From assembly GCF_009299835.1 (NCBI RefSeq), contig NZ_VKCZ01000020.1:62001-126000 (forward strand): a stretch of 64,000 nt of DNA, given 5' to 3'. Source of the DNA: Microlunatus speluncae. Its GTDB lineage: Bacteria; Actinomycetota; Actinomycetes; Propionibacteriales; Propionibacteriaceae. A model generated the notes under the pieces. It did not search any database, had not been told where the DNA came from, and saw nothing but the letters and a program-made list of their open reading frames with translations. The position numbers and the translations under genes were made by a program. Positions 15,601-25,865 of the stretch are shown piece by piece; the first letter of the stretch is position 1; every line of letters begins with the position of its first letter.

Positions 15601-18096
15601 GTGCCAACAGCTGAGCCGCGCTATGCATCGACCGAAGCCCTCGACCAACAGGCCACGGTGGCCGCGTTCCCGCTCGGCGGGATCGGCACCGGCAACGTCT
15701 CGATCGGAGCCCGCGGAGACTTCCGCGACTGGGAGCTCCAGAACTGCCCGGGCAAGGGCAACCGGCTGCCGTTCACGTTCTGCACGATCGACGTCCGGCC
15801 GCCGGGCAGCACGGATCCCGGAGCGGCGGTGACCAAGGTCCTCGAGGGCCGGTTCGCCGGCCCGCACGAGGGCGACAGCGGTTATCCGTGGGGCGTCGTG
15901 GCCGGGTTGCCGCGCTTCCGTACCTCCTCGATGCTGGGCCGCTACCCGCTGCTGGGGATCGACTTCGAGGACGACCGGGTGCCGGTCAAGCCGTCGCTGG
16001 AAGCGTTCACGCCGCTGGTCCCGCTCGATCCGGCCGAGTCCGGCCTGCCGACCGCCGTGTTGCGCTACCGGGTGCACAACCCGACCGACCAGGAGCTGCA
16101 GGTCACCCTCGCGCTGTCGCTGGCCAGCCCGGTCGGCATGGACTCCTGGAAGTCCGACGGTTTTCCCACCTTCTCCGAGGCGCCGACGGTCGACTTCCGG
16201 GAGGACGGTGACGTCCGCGGCCTCAGCTTCACCGCGGCCGGCGGGACCGATGATTTCCGGTACGGCACCGCCAGCCTGACCACCCGGCACGACGACGTCT
16301 CGGTCAAGCCGCGCTGGCTGGCCGGCGCCTGGTCCGACGGCGTGCAGGCGTTCTGGAACGACATCACCGCGGACGGCCGGCTCGAGCCGGAGACGCGGGA
16401 GAGCTACGACGACAAGACGCCGACCACCGGCACCCGGATCGGCAGCCTGGCGCTGCACCGGACCCTCGCTCCCGGCGAGACCGGCGACTACGAGTTCCTG
16501 CTCTCCTGGCATGTGCCCAACCGGCACCAGGCCTGGCACCAGGGCAACGAGGGCTGGGACGACGTCGTGCTCAACCACTACGCGACCCGCTTCCCCGATG
16601 CCTGGGCGGTGGCCGGCCACGTGCACCAGAACCTGCCGCAGCTGGAGGCGAGCACCCGCGGCTTCACCGACGCGTTGTTCGGCTCGACCCTGCCGGCGGA
16701 GGTGATCGACGCGGCCGCGGCCAGCCTGTCGGTGGCCCGCAGCACCACCTGTTTCGTGATCGACGACGGCACCGCCGAGGGCCAGTTCCTGGCCTGGGAG
16801 GGCAGTTTCGATCATGAGGGCAGCTGCCTCGGCACCTGCACCCACGTCTGGAACTACGCCCAGACGCTGGCCTACGTCTTCCCCAGCCTGGAGCGCAGCG
16901 CCCGCCGCAACGAGTTCCTCCGCGAGGTGGAGGAGAACGGCCGCATGCACTTCCGCAGCGTGCGCGGTTTCGGCGGCGACAAGCATTGGGATTTCCGCCA
17001 TCCGGCGGTCGACGGGCAGCTCGGCACGGTGCTCCGGCTGTATCGGGAGTGGCGGCACAGCGGCGATGATCAATTCCTGGCCGAGCTGTGGCCGCAGGTG
17101 GCCAAGGCCGTCGATTTCTCCTTCGACTACTGGGATCCGGACGGCGATCTGATCTTGGAGTCGGTGCAGCACAACACCTACGACATCGAGTTCCACGGGC
17201 CCAACCCGCTCGGCAGCGTGATGTTCTACGGCGCCCTCCGGGCCGCCGCGGTGATGGCCGAGGCCAGCGGCGACGGCGAGCGGGCCAAGCGCTACGCGGT
17301 CGCCGCCGAGAACGGCGCCGCCGCGATGGATCAACTGTTGTTCAACGGCGAGTTCTACATCCAGAAGCTCGACGACGTGGACGCCTACCGCTATCAGTTC
17401 GGGGTCGGGGTGCTGTCCGATCAGCTGCTCGGCCAGTTCCTGGCCCACCTGACCGGGCTCGGCCACGTCGTCGACGCCGATCACGTCAAGTCCGCGATCA
17501 AGGCCGTCTTCGATCACAACTTCCGCAGTGATCTTTCCGAGCACGTCAGCGTACAGCGGACGTACGCGCTCAACGACGAGGCCGGATTGATCTTGTGCTC
17601 CTGGCCCGACGGTGGCCGGCCCAAGCTCCCGTTCGTCTACAGCGACGAGGTCTGGACCGGCATCGAATACCAGGTCGCCGCCCATCTGATCTTCGAGGGT
17701 TTCGTCGAGGAGGGCCTGACGATCACCCGCGCGGTCCGGCAGCGCTTCACCGGCCGCAACCGCAACCCGTGGAACGAGGCCGAGTGCGGCAATCACTACG
17801 CCCGGTCGATGGCCAGCTGGGCCTTGATCATCGCCTGCACCGGCTTCGACTGGGACGGCACGGCCAAGCGGCTCGCCCTGGCCCCGGTCGTCGGTGATCG
17901 GAGCCGGCCCTTCACTACGGTGTTCACCACCGGCACGGCCCAGGGGCGGATCGTTCTCGACGGTGACTCGGCGGAGATCACGGTTGATCACGGAACCCTC
18001 GACCTGGCCGAGCTGGTGATCGACAACCGCCCCTACACGTCCGATGATCAAGGTCCGGTGCCGGCCGGCCACACCCTCCGGTTCACCCCGGCCTGA
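15601..18096 (+). CDS. Glycoside hydrolase family 116 (beta-glucosidase/beta-xylosidase type)
   Basis: 831-residue intracellular enzyme of the GBA2/GH116 family. The N-terminal beta-domain opens with FPLGGIGTGNVSIGARGDFRDWE, and the alpha6/alpha6 catalytic domain starts around residue 380. The nucleophile Glu is expected in AWEGSFDHEGSCLGTCTHVWNY, and the acid/base Asp in ESVQHNTYDIEFHG, matching the spacing in Thermoanaerobacterium GH116. There is no signal peptide. I prefer GTG 15601 because it is leaderless relative to the promoter at 15565-15593; ATG 15589 is an alternative that would sit inside the -10 box. It is followed after 25 bp by the isomerase gene. Confidence 0.92.
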   Translation: MPTAEPRYASTEALDQQATVAAFPLGGIGTGNVSIGARGDFRDWELQNCPGKGNRLPFTFCTIDVRPPGSTDPGAAVTKVLEGRFAGPHEGDSGYPWGVVAGLPRFRTSSMLGRYPLLGIDFEDDRVPVKPSLEAFTPLVPLDPAESGLPTAVLRYRVHNPTDQELQVTLALSLASPVGMDSWKSDGFPTFSEAPTVDFREDGDVRGLSFTAAGGTDDFRYGTASLTTRHDDVSVKPRWLAGAWSDGVQAFWNDITADGRLEPETRESYDDKTPTTGTRIGSLALHRTLAPGETGDYEFLLSWHVPNRHQAWHQGNEGWDDVVLNHYATRFPDAWAVAGHVHQNLPQLEASTRGFTDALFGSTLPAEVIDAAAASLSVARSTTCFVIDDGTAEGQFLAWEGSFDHEGSCLGTCTHVWNYAQTLAYVFPSLERSARRNEFLREVEENGRMHFRSVRGFGGDKHWDFRHPAVDGQLGTVLRLYREWRHSGDDQFLAELWPQVAKAVDFSFDYWDPDGDLILESVQHNTYDIEFHGPNPLGSVMFYGALRAAAVMAEASGDGERAKRYAVAAENGAAAMDQLLFNGEFYIQKLDDVDAYRYQFGVGVLSDQLLGQFLAHLTGLGHVVDADHVKSAIKAVFDHNFRSDLSEHVSVQRTYALNDEAGLILCSWPDGGRPKLPFVYSDEVWTGIEYQVAAHLIFEGFVEEGLTITRAVRQRFTGRNRNPWNEAECGNHYARSMASWALIIACTGFDWDGTAKRLALAPVVGDRSRPFTTVFTTGTAQGRIVLDGDSAEITVDHGTLDLAELVIDNRPYTSDDQGPVPAGHTLRFTPA

Positions 18097-18121
18097 AGAG
18101 TCGACCAAGGAGATCAGCACC

Positions 18122-19789
18122 ATGTCAGCGAACACCTCGTACGCCCTCCCCACGCCGCTCGCCCGACCGGACGCGGCGCCGAAGACGGCCTATCTGATCG
18201 CCAGCGGTGATCTCCGCGAGTCGGCCAACTCGGCCGGCTGGCCGACCCAGCAGGAGCTCGAGGCCGGGGTCACCAAGGCGCTCGAGGCACAGGGCTGGAC
18301 CGTCATCCGGGCCAACCCGGTCGACCCGGTCACCGGGCACGGGTTCATCAGCAGCCAGCGGATGGGCCTCGAGGTGTTCAAGCAGATCCCGAGCGACGCG
18401 CCGCTGGTCGTCGCGGAGGCCGTCTGGCAATACAGCCACCACGTCCTGGCCGGGCTGCGCACCCACCGGGGCCCGATCCTGACCGTGGCCAACTTCGCCG
18501 GCGACTGGCCGGGTCTGGTCGGGCTGCTCGGCCTCAACGCCGGGCTGACCAAGATGGACAAGGCGTACAGCACGATCTGGAGCGTCGACTTCACCGACGA
18601 CTACTTCACCGAGGGCATCGCCGAGTGGGTCAAGAATGGCACGATCACCCACGACGCCGGCCACGTCCGCACGATCAACGGCTTCACCGACGGACCGGAG
18701 CAGGCCCTGGGCGCGGCGCTGGCCGATCAGCTGCTGGACGAGAAGGCGATCATCGGCGTCTTCGACGAGGGCTGCATGGGCATGTACAACGCGATCTTCG
18801 ACGACGAGTTGCTGAACCAGCTCGGCATCTACAAGGAGCGGCTGTCGCAGAGCGCGCTCTACGCCGAAATGCTCACCGTCGACGACGCCGAGGCCGACCA
18901 GATCGGCACCTGGCTGACCGACAAGGGGATGACCTTCAAGCTCGGCACCGACGAGGCGACCGAGCTGACCGAGGCCCAACTGCGCTCGCAGTACAAGATG
19001 TACATCGCCGCGCTGCGGATCGCCGACGACTTCGGCTGCGACGCGATCGGGATCCAGTACCAGCAGGGCCTGAAGGACCTGGTGCCGGCCAGCGACCTGG
19101 TCGAAGGTCTGCTCAACAACGTCGACCGGCCGCCGGTCACCACCCGCGACGGCTCCCGGGTGATCGCCGAGGGCGCGGCCTTCCCGCACTTCAACGAGGC
19201 CGACGAGGGCGTCGCGGTGGACACGCTGGTGACCAACCGGATCTGGACCGCGATGGGCCTCGACCCCGCCAACACCCTGCACGACGTGCGCTGGGGCGAG
19301 GACTTCGACGGCCAGTTCGTCTGGGTGTACGAGATCTCCGGCTCGGTCCCGCCGTCGCACCTCGGCGGCTACGAGCACGCCGAGGGGTGGCGGCAGGGCC
19401 CGGTCTTCTTCCCGGCCGGTGGCAGCACCATCAACGGCGTCTCCAAGCCGGGCGAGATCGTCTGGTCCCGGGTCTACATCGCCGAGGGCAAGCTCCAGGT
19501 CGACCTCGGCCGCGCGTCGGTGGTCGAGCTGCCGGCCGAGGAGACCGAGCGCCGGAAGCTTGCCACCAACCCGGAATGGCCGATCATGCACACCGTGCTG
19601 CACGGGGTCAGCCGGGACCAGTTCATGGCCCGGCACAAGGCGAACCACGCCCAGGTCGCGTACGCCCCGGACGCCGAGACTTCCGACCGCGCCCTGGTCG
19701 CCAAGGCCGCCCTGTTCGCCCAACTGGGCCTCCCGGTCCACGTCTGCGGCGACCTCGGCGAGGTCGGCCAGGCCCTGATCCAGTCCTGA
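18122..19789 (+). CDS. L-fucose isomerase-like sugar isomerase
   Basis: 555-residue protein related to L-fucose/L-arabinose isomerases, which interconvert aldoses and ketoses with a divalent metal; L-fucose isomerase also uses D-arabinose. Visible features are the N-terminal alpha/beta domains (VVAEAVWQYSHHVLAGLRTHRGPILTV), a metal-site region with FDEGCMGMYN and IQYQQGLKDL, and a C-terminal domain ending in MARHKANHAQVAYAPD, where the metal-binding His is expected. AAGGAG lies 9 nt before the ATG. Co-transcribed with GH116 (25-bp gap). The true sugar is not determined; D-arabinose would fit the GH172 neighbour. Confidence 0.85.
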   Translation: MSANTSYALPTPLARPDAAPKTAYLIASGDLRESANSAGWPTQQELEAGVTKALEAQGWTVIRANPVDPVTGHGFISSQRMGLEVFKQIPSDAPLVVAEAVWQYSHHVLAGLRTHRGPILTVANFAGDWPGLVGLLGLNAGLTKMDKAYSTIWSVDFTDDYFTEGIAEWVKNGTITHDAGHVRTINGFTDGPEQALGAALADQLLDEKAIIGVFDEGCMGMYNAIFDDELLNQLGIYKERLSQSALYAEMLTVDDAEADQIGTWLTDKGMTFKLGTDEATELTEAQLRSQYKMYIAALRIADDFGCDAIGIQYQQGLKDLVPASDLVEGLLNNVDRPPVTTRDGSRVIAEGAAFPHFNEADEGVAVDTLVTNRIWTAMGLDPANTLHDVRWGEDFDGQFVWVYEISGSVPPSHLGGYEHAEGWRQGPVFFPAGGSTINGVSKPGEIVWSRVYIAEGKLQVDLGRASVVELPAEETERRKLATNPEWPIMHTVLHGVSRDQFMARHKANHAQVAYAPDAETSDRALVAKAALFAQLGLPVHVCGDLGEVGQALIQS

Positions 19790-19796
19790 CCAAGCG

Positions 19797-19896
19797 TTTG
19801 TTCCGTTCCCTGAGCCCCCACCTCTTCGTTCCCTGAGCCTGTCGAAGGGCAAACCCGATGACCCTGGCTCGCCCTTCGACAGGCTCAGGGAACAGA
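19797..19896. repeat. Dispersed repeats, inverted pair plus truncated copy
   Basis: A truncated copy (TTCCGTTCCCTGAGCC, 19801-19816) is followed by a complete copy (CCCTGAGCCTGTCGAAGGGC, 19832-19851) and an inverted copy (GCCCTTCGACAGGCTCAGGG, 19871-19890). They separate the sugar locus from the next transcription unit, which runs in the same direction, and the hairpin may terminate the GH116-isomerase operon. Confidence 0.85.
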
Positions 19897-19937
19897 ATCT
19901 GCATCGTGACCGCAAACGCTAATAGGATGCGGAGGCG

Positions 19938-21302
19938 ATGAACCCGCTGAGCCTGCTCTGGACCGACCTCCGGATCCTTGTCGTCGACACGGTGAAGGTG
20001 TGGTGGCGGCTTTTCCCGCAGATCGCGGGCATCTACCTGCTCGGTTGGCTCGGCTTCCAGGTCGCGCTCAAGATCGCCGCGTACACCGAGGACCTGAACG
20101 TCTGGGTGACCATCGCGGTCTTCTCGGCCGGCTTCCTCACCCAGCTGATCCCGATCGTGCTGATCCTGCGGCTGGTCGGCCGGGAGCTGGGCATCCGGGA
20201 GATGGTGCCGGAGGAGGACAACGCCCAGGATGAGCGGGACAACTCGATCACCCACCTGCTGGCGGTCACGCTGCTGCCGTTCATCGGCATCTACGCCGCA
20301 TTCGGCCAGCTGAACGACGCGGCCAACGAACTCTGGGTCAACCAGATGGTCCGCACCGGCGCCTTCAGCTCCGATAACGTGCTGGCCGCCCTGAGCAACA
20401 TCGCCAAGGACCAGCCGGTGTTGTTGATCGGGGTCGTCATCGGTTCCTACGTCGTCCGCCGGGTGATCGACCTGCTGCACGAGCGGACCGGCTGGCGGGT
20501 GCTCGGCATCGGGGTGGCGCTGATCGAGTCGTTCTTCATGATGGTGGTCGTGCTCGGCGGCGTCCGGCTGTTCCAGACGATCACCGGCTGGTTCATGGAT
20601 CGGGCCGTGGTCGGCTGGTTCGCGAGCGGCCTGGACGCCTTCCGGGGTCTGCTGGCCAGCCTGAACCTGCGGTTGCCGGAGCTGGTCGATCAGTGGGTGA
20701 CGTTCTATCTGGACGAGGTCTGGCCGTCGTTCTGGGAGGTCTTCAGCCAACCGATCATCTGGCTGGCCGTGGCCGCCCTGGTCTACGGCTCGCACGTGAT
20801 GTCGGTGGCCGAGCTGTGGCGTAAGCGGACCCCGATCACGACCCGGCTGAAGGGCGCGACGTCGTTCGAGCCGCGGAGTGACCGGCGTCGGCTGCAGGGC
20901 ATCAAGCCGCCGCCGGCGGGCGTCCAGCGGGCGGCCGTGGAGTTCAAGGAAGCCCTGCTCGGCGACATCGACGACAAATACCTGCCGACCATCAACTCGG
21001 TCCGGCTGATCCTGCGGGCCGGTGTGATCTTCCTCGGCGCCTACATCGCGGTGTACGCCGTGCACCAGATCCTCAACAATTACGCCCACGTCCTGGTGCA
21101 GTCCATCGTCGGCGGCCACGACATCACCTTCTGGGTGACCTGGGGCCCGGTCTGGGATCTGCTCTACGGACTGCCGTTCGAGCCGTTGCGGCTCTGTCTG
21201 CTGGCCGTGGCGTTCCGGCGCTGCCTGGAGCTGTTCCGCGCCCGCGCGCACCCGACCGATCAGGTCGTGACCCCGGCGGCGCCGGAGAAGGTGGCGGCAT
21301 GA
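19938..21302 (+). CDS. Polytopic membrane protein of unknown function
   Basis: 454 residues with about seven to eight TM segments: IAGIYLLGWLGFQVALKI, WVTIAVFSAGFLTQLIPIVLI, LLAVTLLPFIGIYAAF, LLIGVVIGSYVVRRVI, VALIESFFMMVVVLGGV, a region near LAVAALVYGSHVMSV, and two near the C-terminus. A cytoplasmic hydrophilic stretch (about 295-345) precedes the last pair. I recognise no catalytic motif. TAGGAT (19923-19928) precedes the ATG by 9 nt. The stop overlaps the next gene by 4 nt, so it is coupled to two single-pass proteins and they probably act together at the membrane. Confidence 0.85.
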   Translation: MNPLSLLWTDLRILVVDTVKVWWRLFPQIAGIYLLGWLGFQVALKIAAYTEDLNVWVTIAVFSAGFLTQLIPIVLILRLVGRELGIREMVPEEDNAQDERDNSITHLLAVTLLPFIGIYAAFGQLNDAANELWVNQMVRTGAFSSDNVLAALSNIAKDQPVLLIGVVIGSYVVRRVIDLLHERTGWRVLGIGVALIESFFMMVVVLGGVRLFQTITGWFMDRAVVGWFASGLDAFRGLLASLNLRLPELVDQWVTFYLDEVWPSFWEVFSQPIIWLAVAALVYGSHVMSVAELWRKRTPITTRLKGATSFEPRSDRRRLQGIKPPPAGVQRAAVEFKEALLGDIDDKYLPTINSVRLILRAGVIFLGAYIAVYAVHQILNNYAHVLVQSIVGGHDITFWVTWGPVWDLLYGLPFEPLRLCLLAVAFRRCLELFRARAHPTDQVVTPAAPEKVAA

Positions 21303-21952
21303 GCACTGTTCCGGGCCCGTCGGCCACCAGCCCGACCACTCCGGAGACCCCGGCCACCCGACGCCGGCTCCGTGATCAACAACTGCAGCGCTCGAAGCTG
21401 CTGGCGGTGATCGTCGTGCTGGCCTGCGTGATCGTGGCCACGGTGGGCTTGAGGGTCAGCGACCCGGGCGACAACTTCCGCGCGGTGACCGGCGAGCTCG
21501 GCACGATGCTGAAGGTCGACGGCGTCGAGCTGACGATCAGCGACGTCCGGGTCGGCCAGCTGATCGCCGACGACGAGGAGATCCAGAGCCGCACCGCCGG
21601 CATGTTCGTGCTGCTCCGGGTCCAGGTCGCCAACCCGGACACGCTGGACAAGTACATCCTGAACCACGCCCGGCTGCTCAGCGGCAAACGGATCTACGAG
21701 ACGTACGGGCTGACCAACATCTCCGCCGAGCCCGGCTACGTCGCCCGGGCCGACTACCTGTTCGAGGTCGATCCGGAGAAGATCGACGGGCTCACCCTCG
21801 AGATCTGGAACCAGGGCATCGTCTCCGGCTACCACAACCGGGCGCAGATCCACCTCGGCATCACGGCGGGCAACGCCGACAAGTGGCGTGACGCCGCCAA
21901 GAACGGGCTGATCATGAAGCAGCCGTTCACCGAGACCGAGGTGCTGCGATGA
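21299..21952 (+). CDS. Single-pass membrane-anchored extracytoplasmic protein
   Basis: 217 residues: a cytoplasmic Thr/Pro-rich N-terminus, one TM (LLAVIVVLACVIVATVGL, about 34-52), then an exported domain. The domain begins GELGTMLKVDGVELTISDVRVGQLI and continues with MFVLLRVQVANPDTLDKY, a pattern like DUF4352/immunoglobulin-like extracytoplasmic domains (an expected beta strand 'vdg...l.v..vr' followed by 'flvl.v.v.N'). No lipobox. ATGA overlaps link it to both neighbours. Function unknown. Confidence 0.82.
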   Translation: MSTVPGPSATSPTTPETPATRRRLRDQQLQRSKLLAVIVVLACVIVATVGLRVSDPGDNFRAVTGELGTMLKVDGVELTISDVRVGQLIADDEEIQSRTAGMFVLLRVQVANPDTLDKYILNHARLLSGKRIYETYGLTNISAEPGYVARADYLFEVDPEKIDGLTLEIWNQGIVSGYHNRAQIHLGITAGNADKWRDAAKNGLIMKQPFTETEVLR

Positions 21953-22635
21953 GCGGGCCGCAGCAGCCGGGTGACTGGCACCTGCACGAGCACGCCGGTC
22001 CGCGACCGGCCGAGCACGACCCGGGCGACCCGGGCACCGGGGTGGCCTGGGCGCAGCCGACGGTCGAGCAGCGGGTGCCGGGGCGCCGGCCGCTGACCAG
22101 CAAGGGCCGGTCCTGGCTGCTGTTCCTCACCGCCGGCTGCCTGGTGTTGATCTACATGGTGATCTGGACCGTGTATGCGGCCGCCCACACCGACGACCGC
22201 TACGTCCAGTTGCCGCCCGGGCAGCCGTCGGCGACCTCGGTGAACAAGATGCAGTACCGAGTGCACAGCCTGGTCAAGACCGAGCGGATCAACAACCCGG
22301 CCGAGCCGGACGAGCCCTATATCGCCGATGCCGGGACGGTCTATGTGGTGGCCGAGGTCGAGGTGTTGCGGGTCGCGGAGAACGACGTGTTCTACTGCCA
22401 GGCCGAGTTGGCCGTCGAGGGCACGCGGCGGATCGCGTCGGGCGGTGGCAGCATCTACCTGGATGGTACGAAACTGCCCACCAGTTGCCCCTCGGACGAG
22501 TTGAAGGTCGGTCATCCGTTCCGGTTCTTGGCGATCTTCGTGGTGCCCACGGAGTTCGCCGACCAGATCTACGGCATCGCGGTCCAGTACACCGACTACG
22601 GGGCGCCGTTCCAGGTGATCCGGCCGCCGGCCTGA
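21949..22635 (+). CDS. Single-pass membrane-anchored extracytoplasmic protein
   Basis: 228 residues: a hydrophilic His/Pro/Asp-rich cytoplasmic segment (about 1-55), one TM (WLLFLTAGCLVLIYMVIWTVYAAAH, about 56-80), then an exported beta-rich domain with KMQYRVHSLVKTERI and TVYVVAEVEVLRV, the same arrangement as the preceding gene. Two Cys residues (FYCQAEL and PTSCPSD) could form a disulfide outside the cell. ATGA overlap with the upstream gene. Function unknown; the shared architecture suggests ancestral duplication within this cluster. Confidence 0.82.
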   Translation: MSGPQQPGDWHLHEHAGPRPAEHDPGDPGTGVAWAQPTVEQRVPGRRPLTSKGRSWLLFLTAGCLVLIYMVIWTVYAAAHTDDRYVQLPPGQPSATSVNKMQYRVHSLVKTERINNPAEPDEPYIADAGTVYVVAEVEVLRVAENDVFYCQAELAVEGTRRIASGGGSIYLDGTKLPTSCPSDELKVGHPFRFLAIFVVPTEFADQIYGIAVQYTDYGAPFQVIRPPA

Positions 22636-22642
22636 CCGAACG

Positions 22643-23344
22643 TCAGTCGTCGATGTCCTCGGGCAGCACGGTGACCGGCAGCCGGTAGACGAAGGTGTCC
22701 CGGCCGTTGTTCCAGGTCTTCTCGCCGGTGTCCAGGATCGTCGGGTTGCTGTACTCGATCTCGCTCACCGCCAGTTGCACGTCCTTGGACGGCTCGTAGC
22801 GCTCGCTGAAGGTGAATTCGACCTGGTACGGGACCGGCGGCAGGCCGGGGGTGAAGTCGGAGGCGCTGTCCAGACCGTTGGAGGTGCCGATCATGTCCGT
22901 GTCCGACTCCGGCGTCTCGACGGTGAGCGGATCCTTGGCCAGGAACATGCCGGTGCCGCCGGTCATCGGCGACATGCTCTCGTCTCCGGTGGTCCGCCCG
23001 GTGCCGCGCACGATCAGCGTCCACTTGATCGAATCGTCGTAGTCCTTGATCTTCTGCACGGTCGCGTCGTTGAACGTGAACTCGTACGGCCCGGACTTCA
23101 CCAGCTGTCCCGGCTGGACCACGGTGCGTTCGTCGGTCCGCACCTTGAACCCGCCGAGGGCCCAGATGCCGCCGATCACGACGACGATCGCCAAGATCAC
23201 GATCGCGGCCTTGGCCGGCCCCGGCAACCCGCGCCGCTCGTCGTCCTGGGGCGGCGCCCAGTCCGCGCCGACCTCGGCATCATCGAGTCGCGGCGGCCTG
23301 AACTGAGGCTGCTGTCCGCCCGGCTGAACCTGCTGCTCCGACAC
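22643..23344 (-). CDS. Single-pass membrane-anchored extracytoplasmic protein, convergent to the previous three
   Basis: 233 residues from GTG 23344: a Gln/Pro-rich cytoplasmic part, one TM (AAIVILAIVVVIGGIWALGGF, about 48-68), and an exported domain beginning VVQPGQLVKSGPYEFTFNDATVQKI and WTLIVRGTGRT. The layout mirrors the two preceding proteins. TACACT on this strand (23357-23352) is 7 nt before the GTG, so it is probably leaderless; the longer frame upstream is rejected. It ends 7 bp from the convergent gene. Function unknown. Confidence 0.82.
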   Translation of the reverse strand: MSEQQVQPGGQQPQFRPPRLDDAEVGADWAPPQDDERRGLPGPAKAAIVILAIVVVIGGIWALGGFKVRTDERTVVQPGQLVKSGPYEFTFNDATVQKIKDYDDSIKWTLIVRGTGRTTGDESMSPMTGGTGMFLAKDPLTVETPESDTDMIGTSNGLDSASDFTPGLPPVPYQVEFTFSERYEPSKDVQLAVSEIEYSNPTILDTGEKTWNNGRDTFVYRLPVTVLPEDIDD

Positions 23345-23708
23345 GCGCAGCAGTGTAGTGCCGGCAGTGTCGCCCGGAGCGACGCGGCCGATCGGTCGAA
23401 TCTCTGAAACGGCCTCAGGACGCCGTGGAGGGATCGGGCCTGTACGGGGACTGTCACCCAGGCCTGAAAATCGAGCAGATCCGCCTCCCACAGTCTGTGA
23501 ATGGGCATTGGTGGTCGATACCCGGCCTCCCAACGCGCGGTTTCGGGCCGTAACAGGCTAAGATGGAGAAGACAAGTTCGGCGGGCTCGGCCGGCGTCGA
23601 AAGCGTTGGCGCCCAGGCCCGAAGTTCTGCCGAATCGTTTGACCGCGCCGTCCGCCGCGGAGCCGAGTTGCCCCGGGGTCCTGGACGGCGCCTGTGTGAC
23701 AGGAGCCT
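23345..23708. promoter_or_regulatory. gyrB upstream region
   Basis: About 360 bp without a gene. It should contain the gyrB promoter: TAAGAT at 23559-23564 is a good -10 box, leaving an approximately 140-nt leader, but I cannot assign a -35. AGGAG at 23701-23705 is the gyrB ribosome-binding site. No dispersed repeat here. Confidence 0.45.
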
Positions 23709-25773
<2,065 letters not shown>

Positions 25774-25775
<2 letters not shown>

Positions 25776-25825
25776 TCCGTCCCCTGAGCCACACTCTCCG
25801 TCCCCTGAGCTTGTCGAAGGGCCTC
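25774..25825. repeat. Dispersed repeat in the gyrB-gyrA gap
   Basis: A truncated copy (GTCCCCTGAGCC, about 25778-25789) is followed by a full copy (CCCTGAGCTTGTCGAAGGGC, 25802-25821). The pattern truncated-then-complete copy resembles that at 19797. It lies between co-directional gyrase genes, 45 bp before gyrA. Confidence 0.8.
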
Positions 25826-25865
25826 TTTGCAGGCCGTACGCTGAAAATGATCATGGAGTAGCTGA

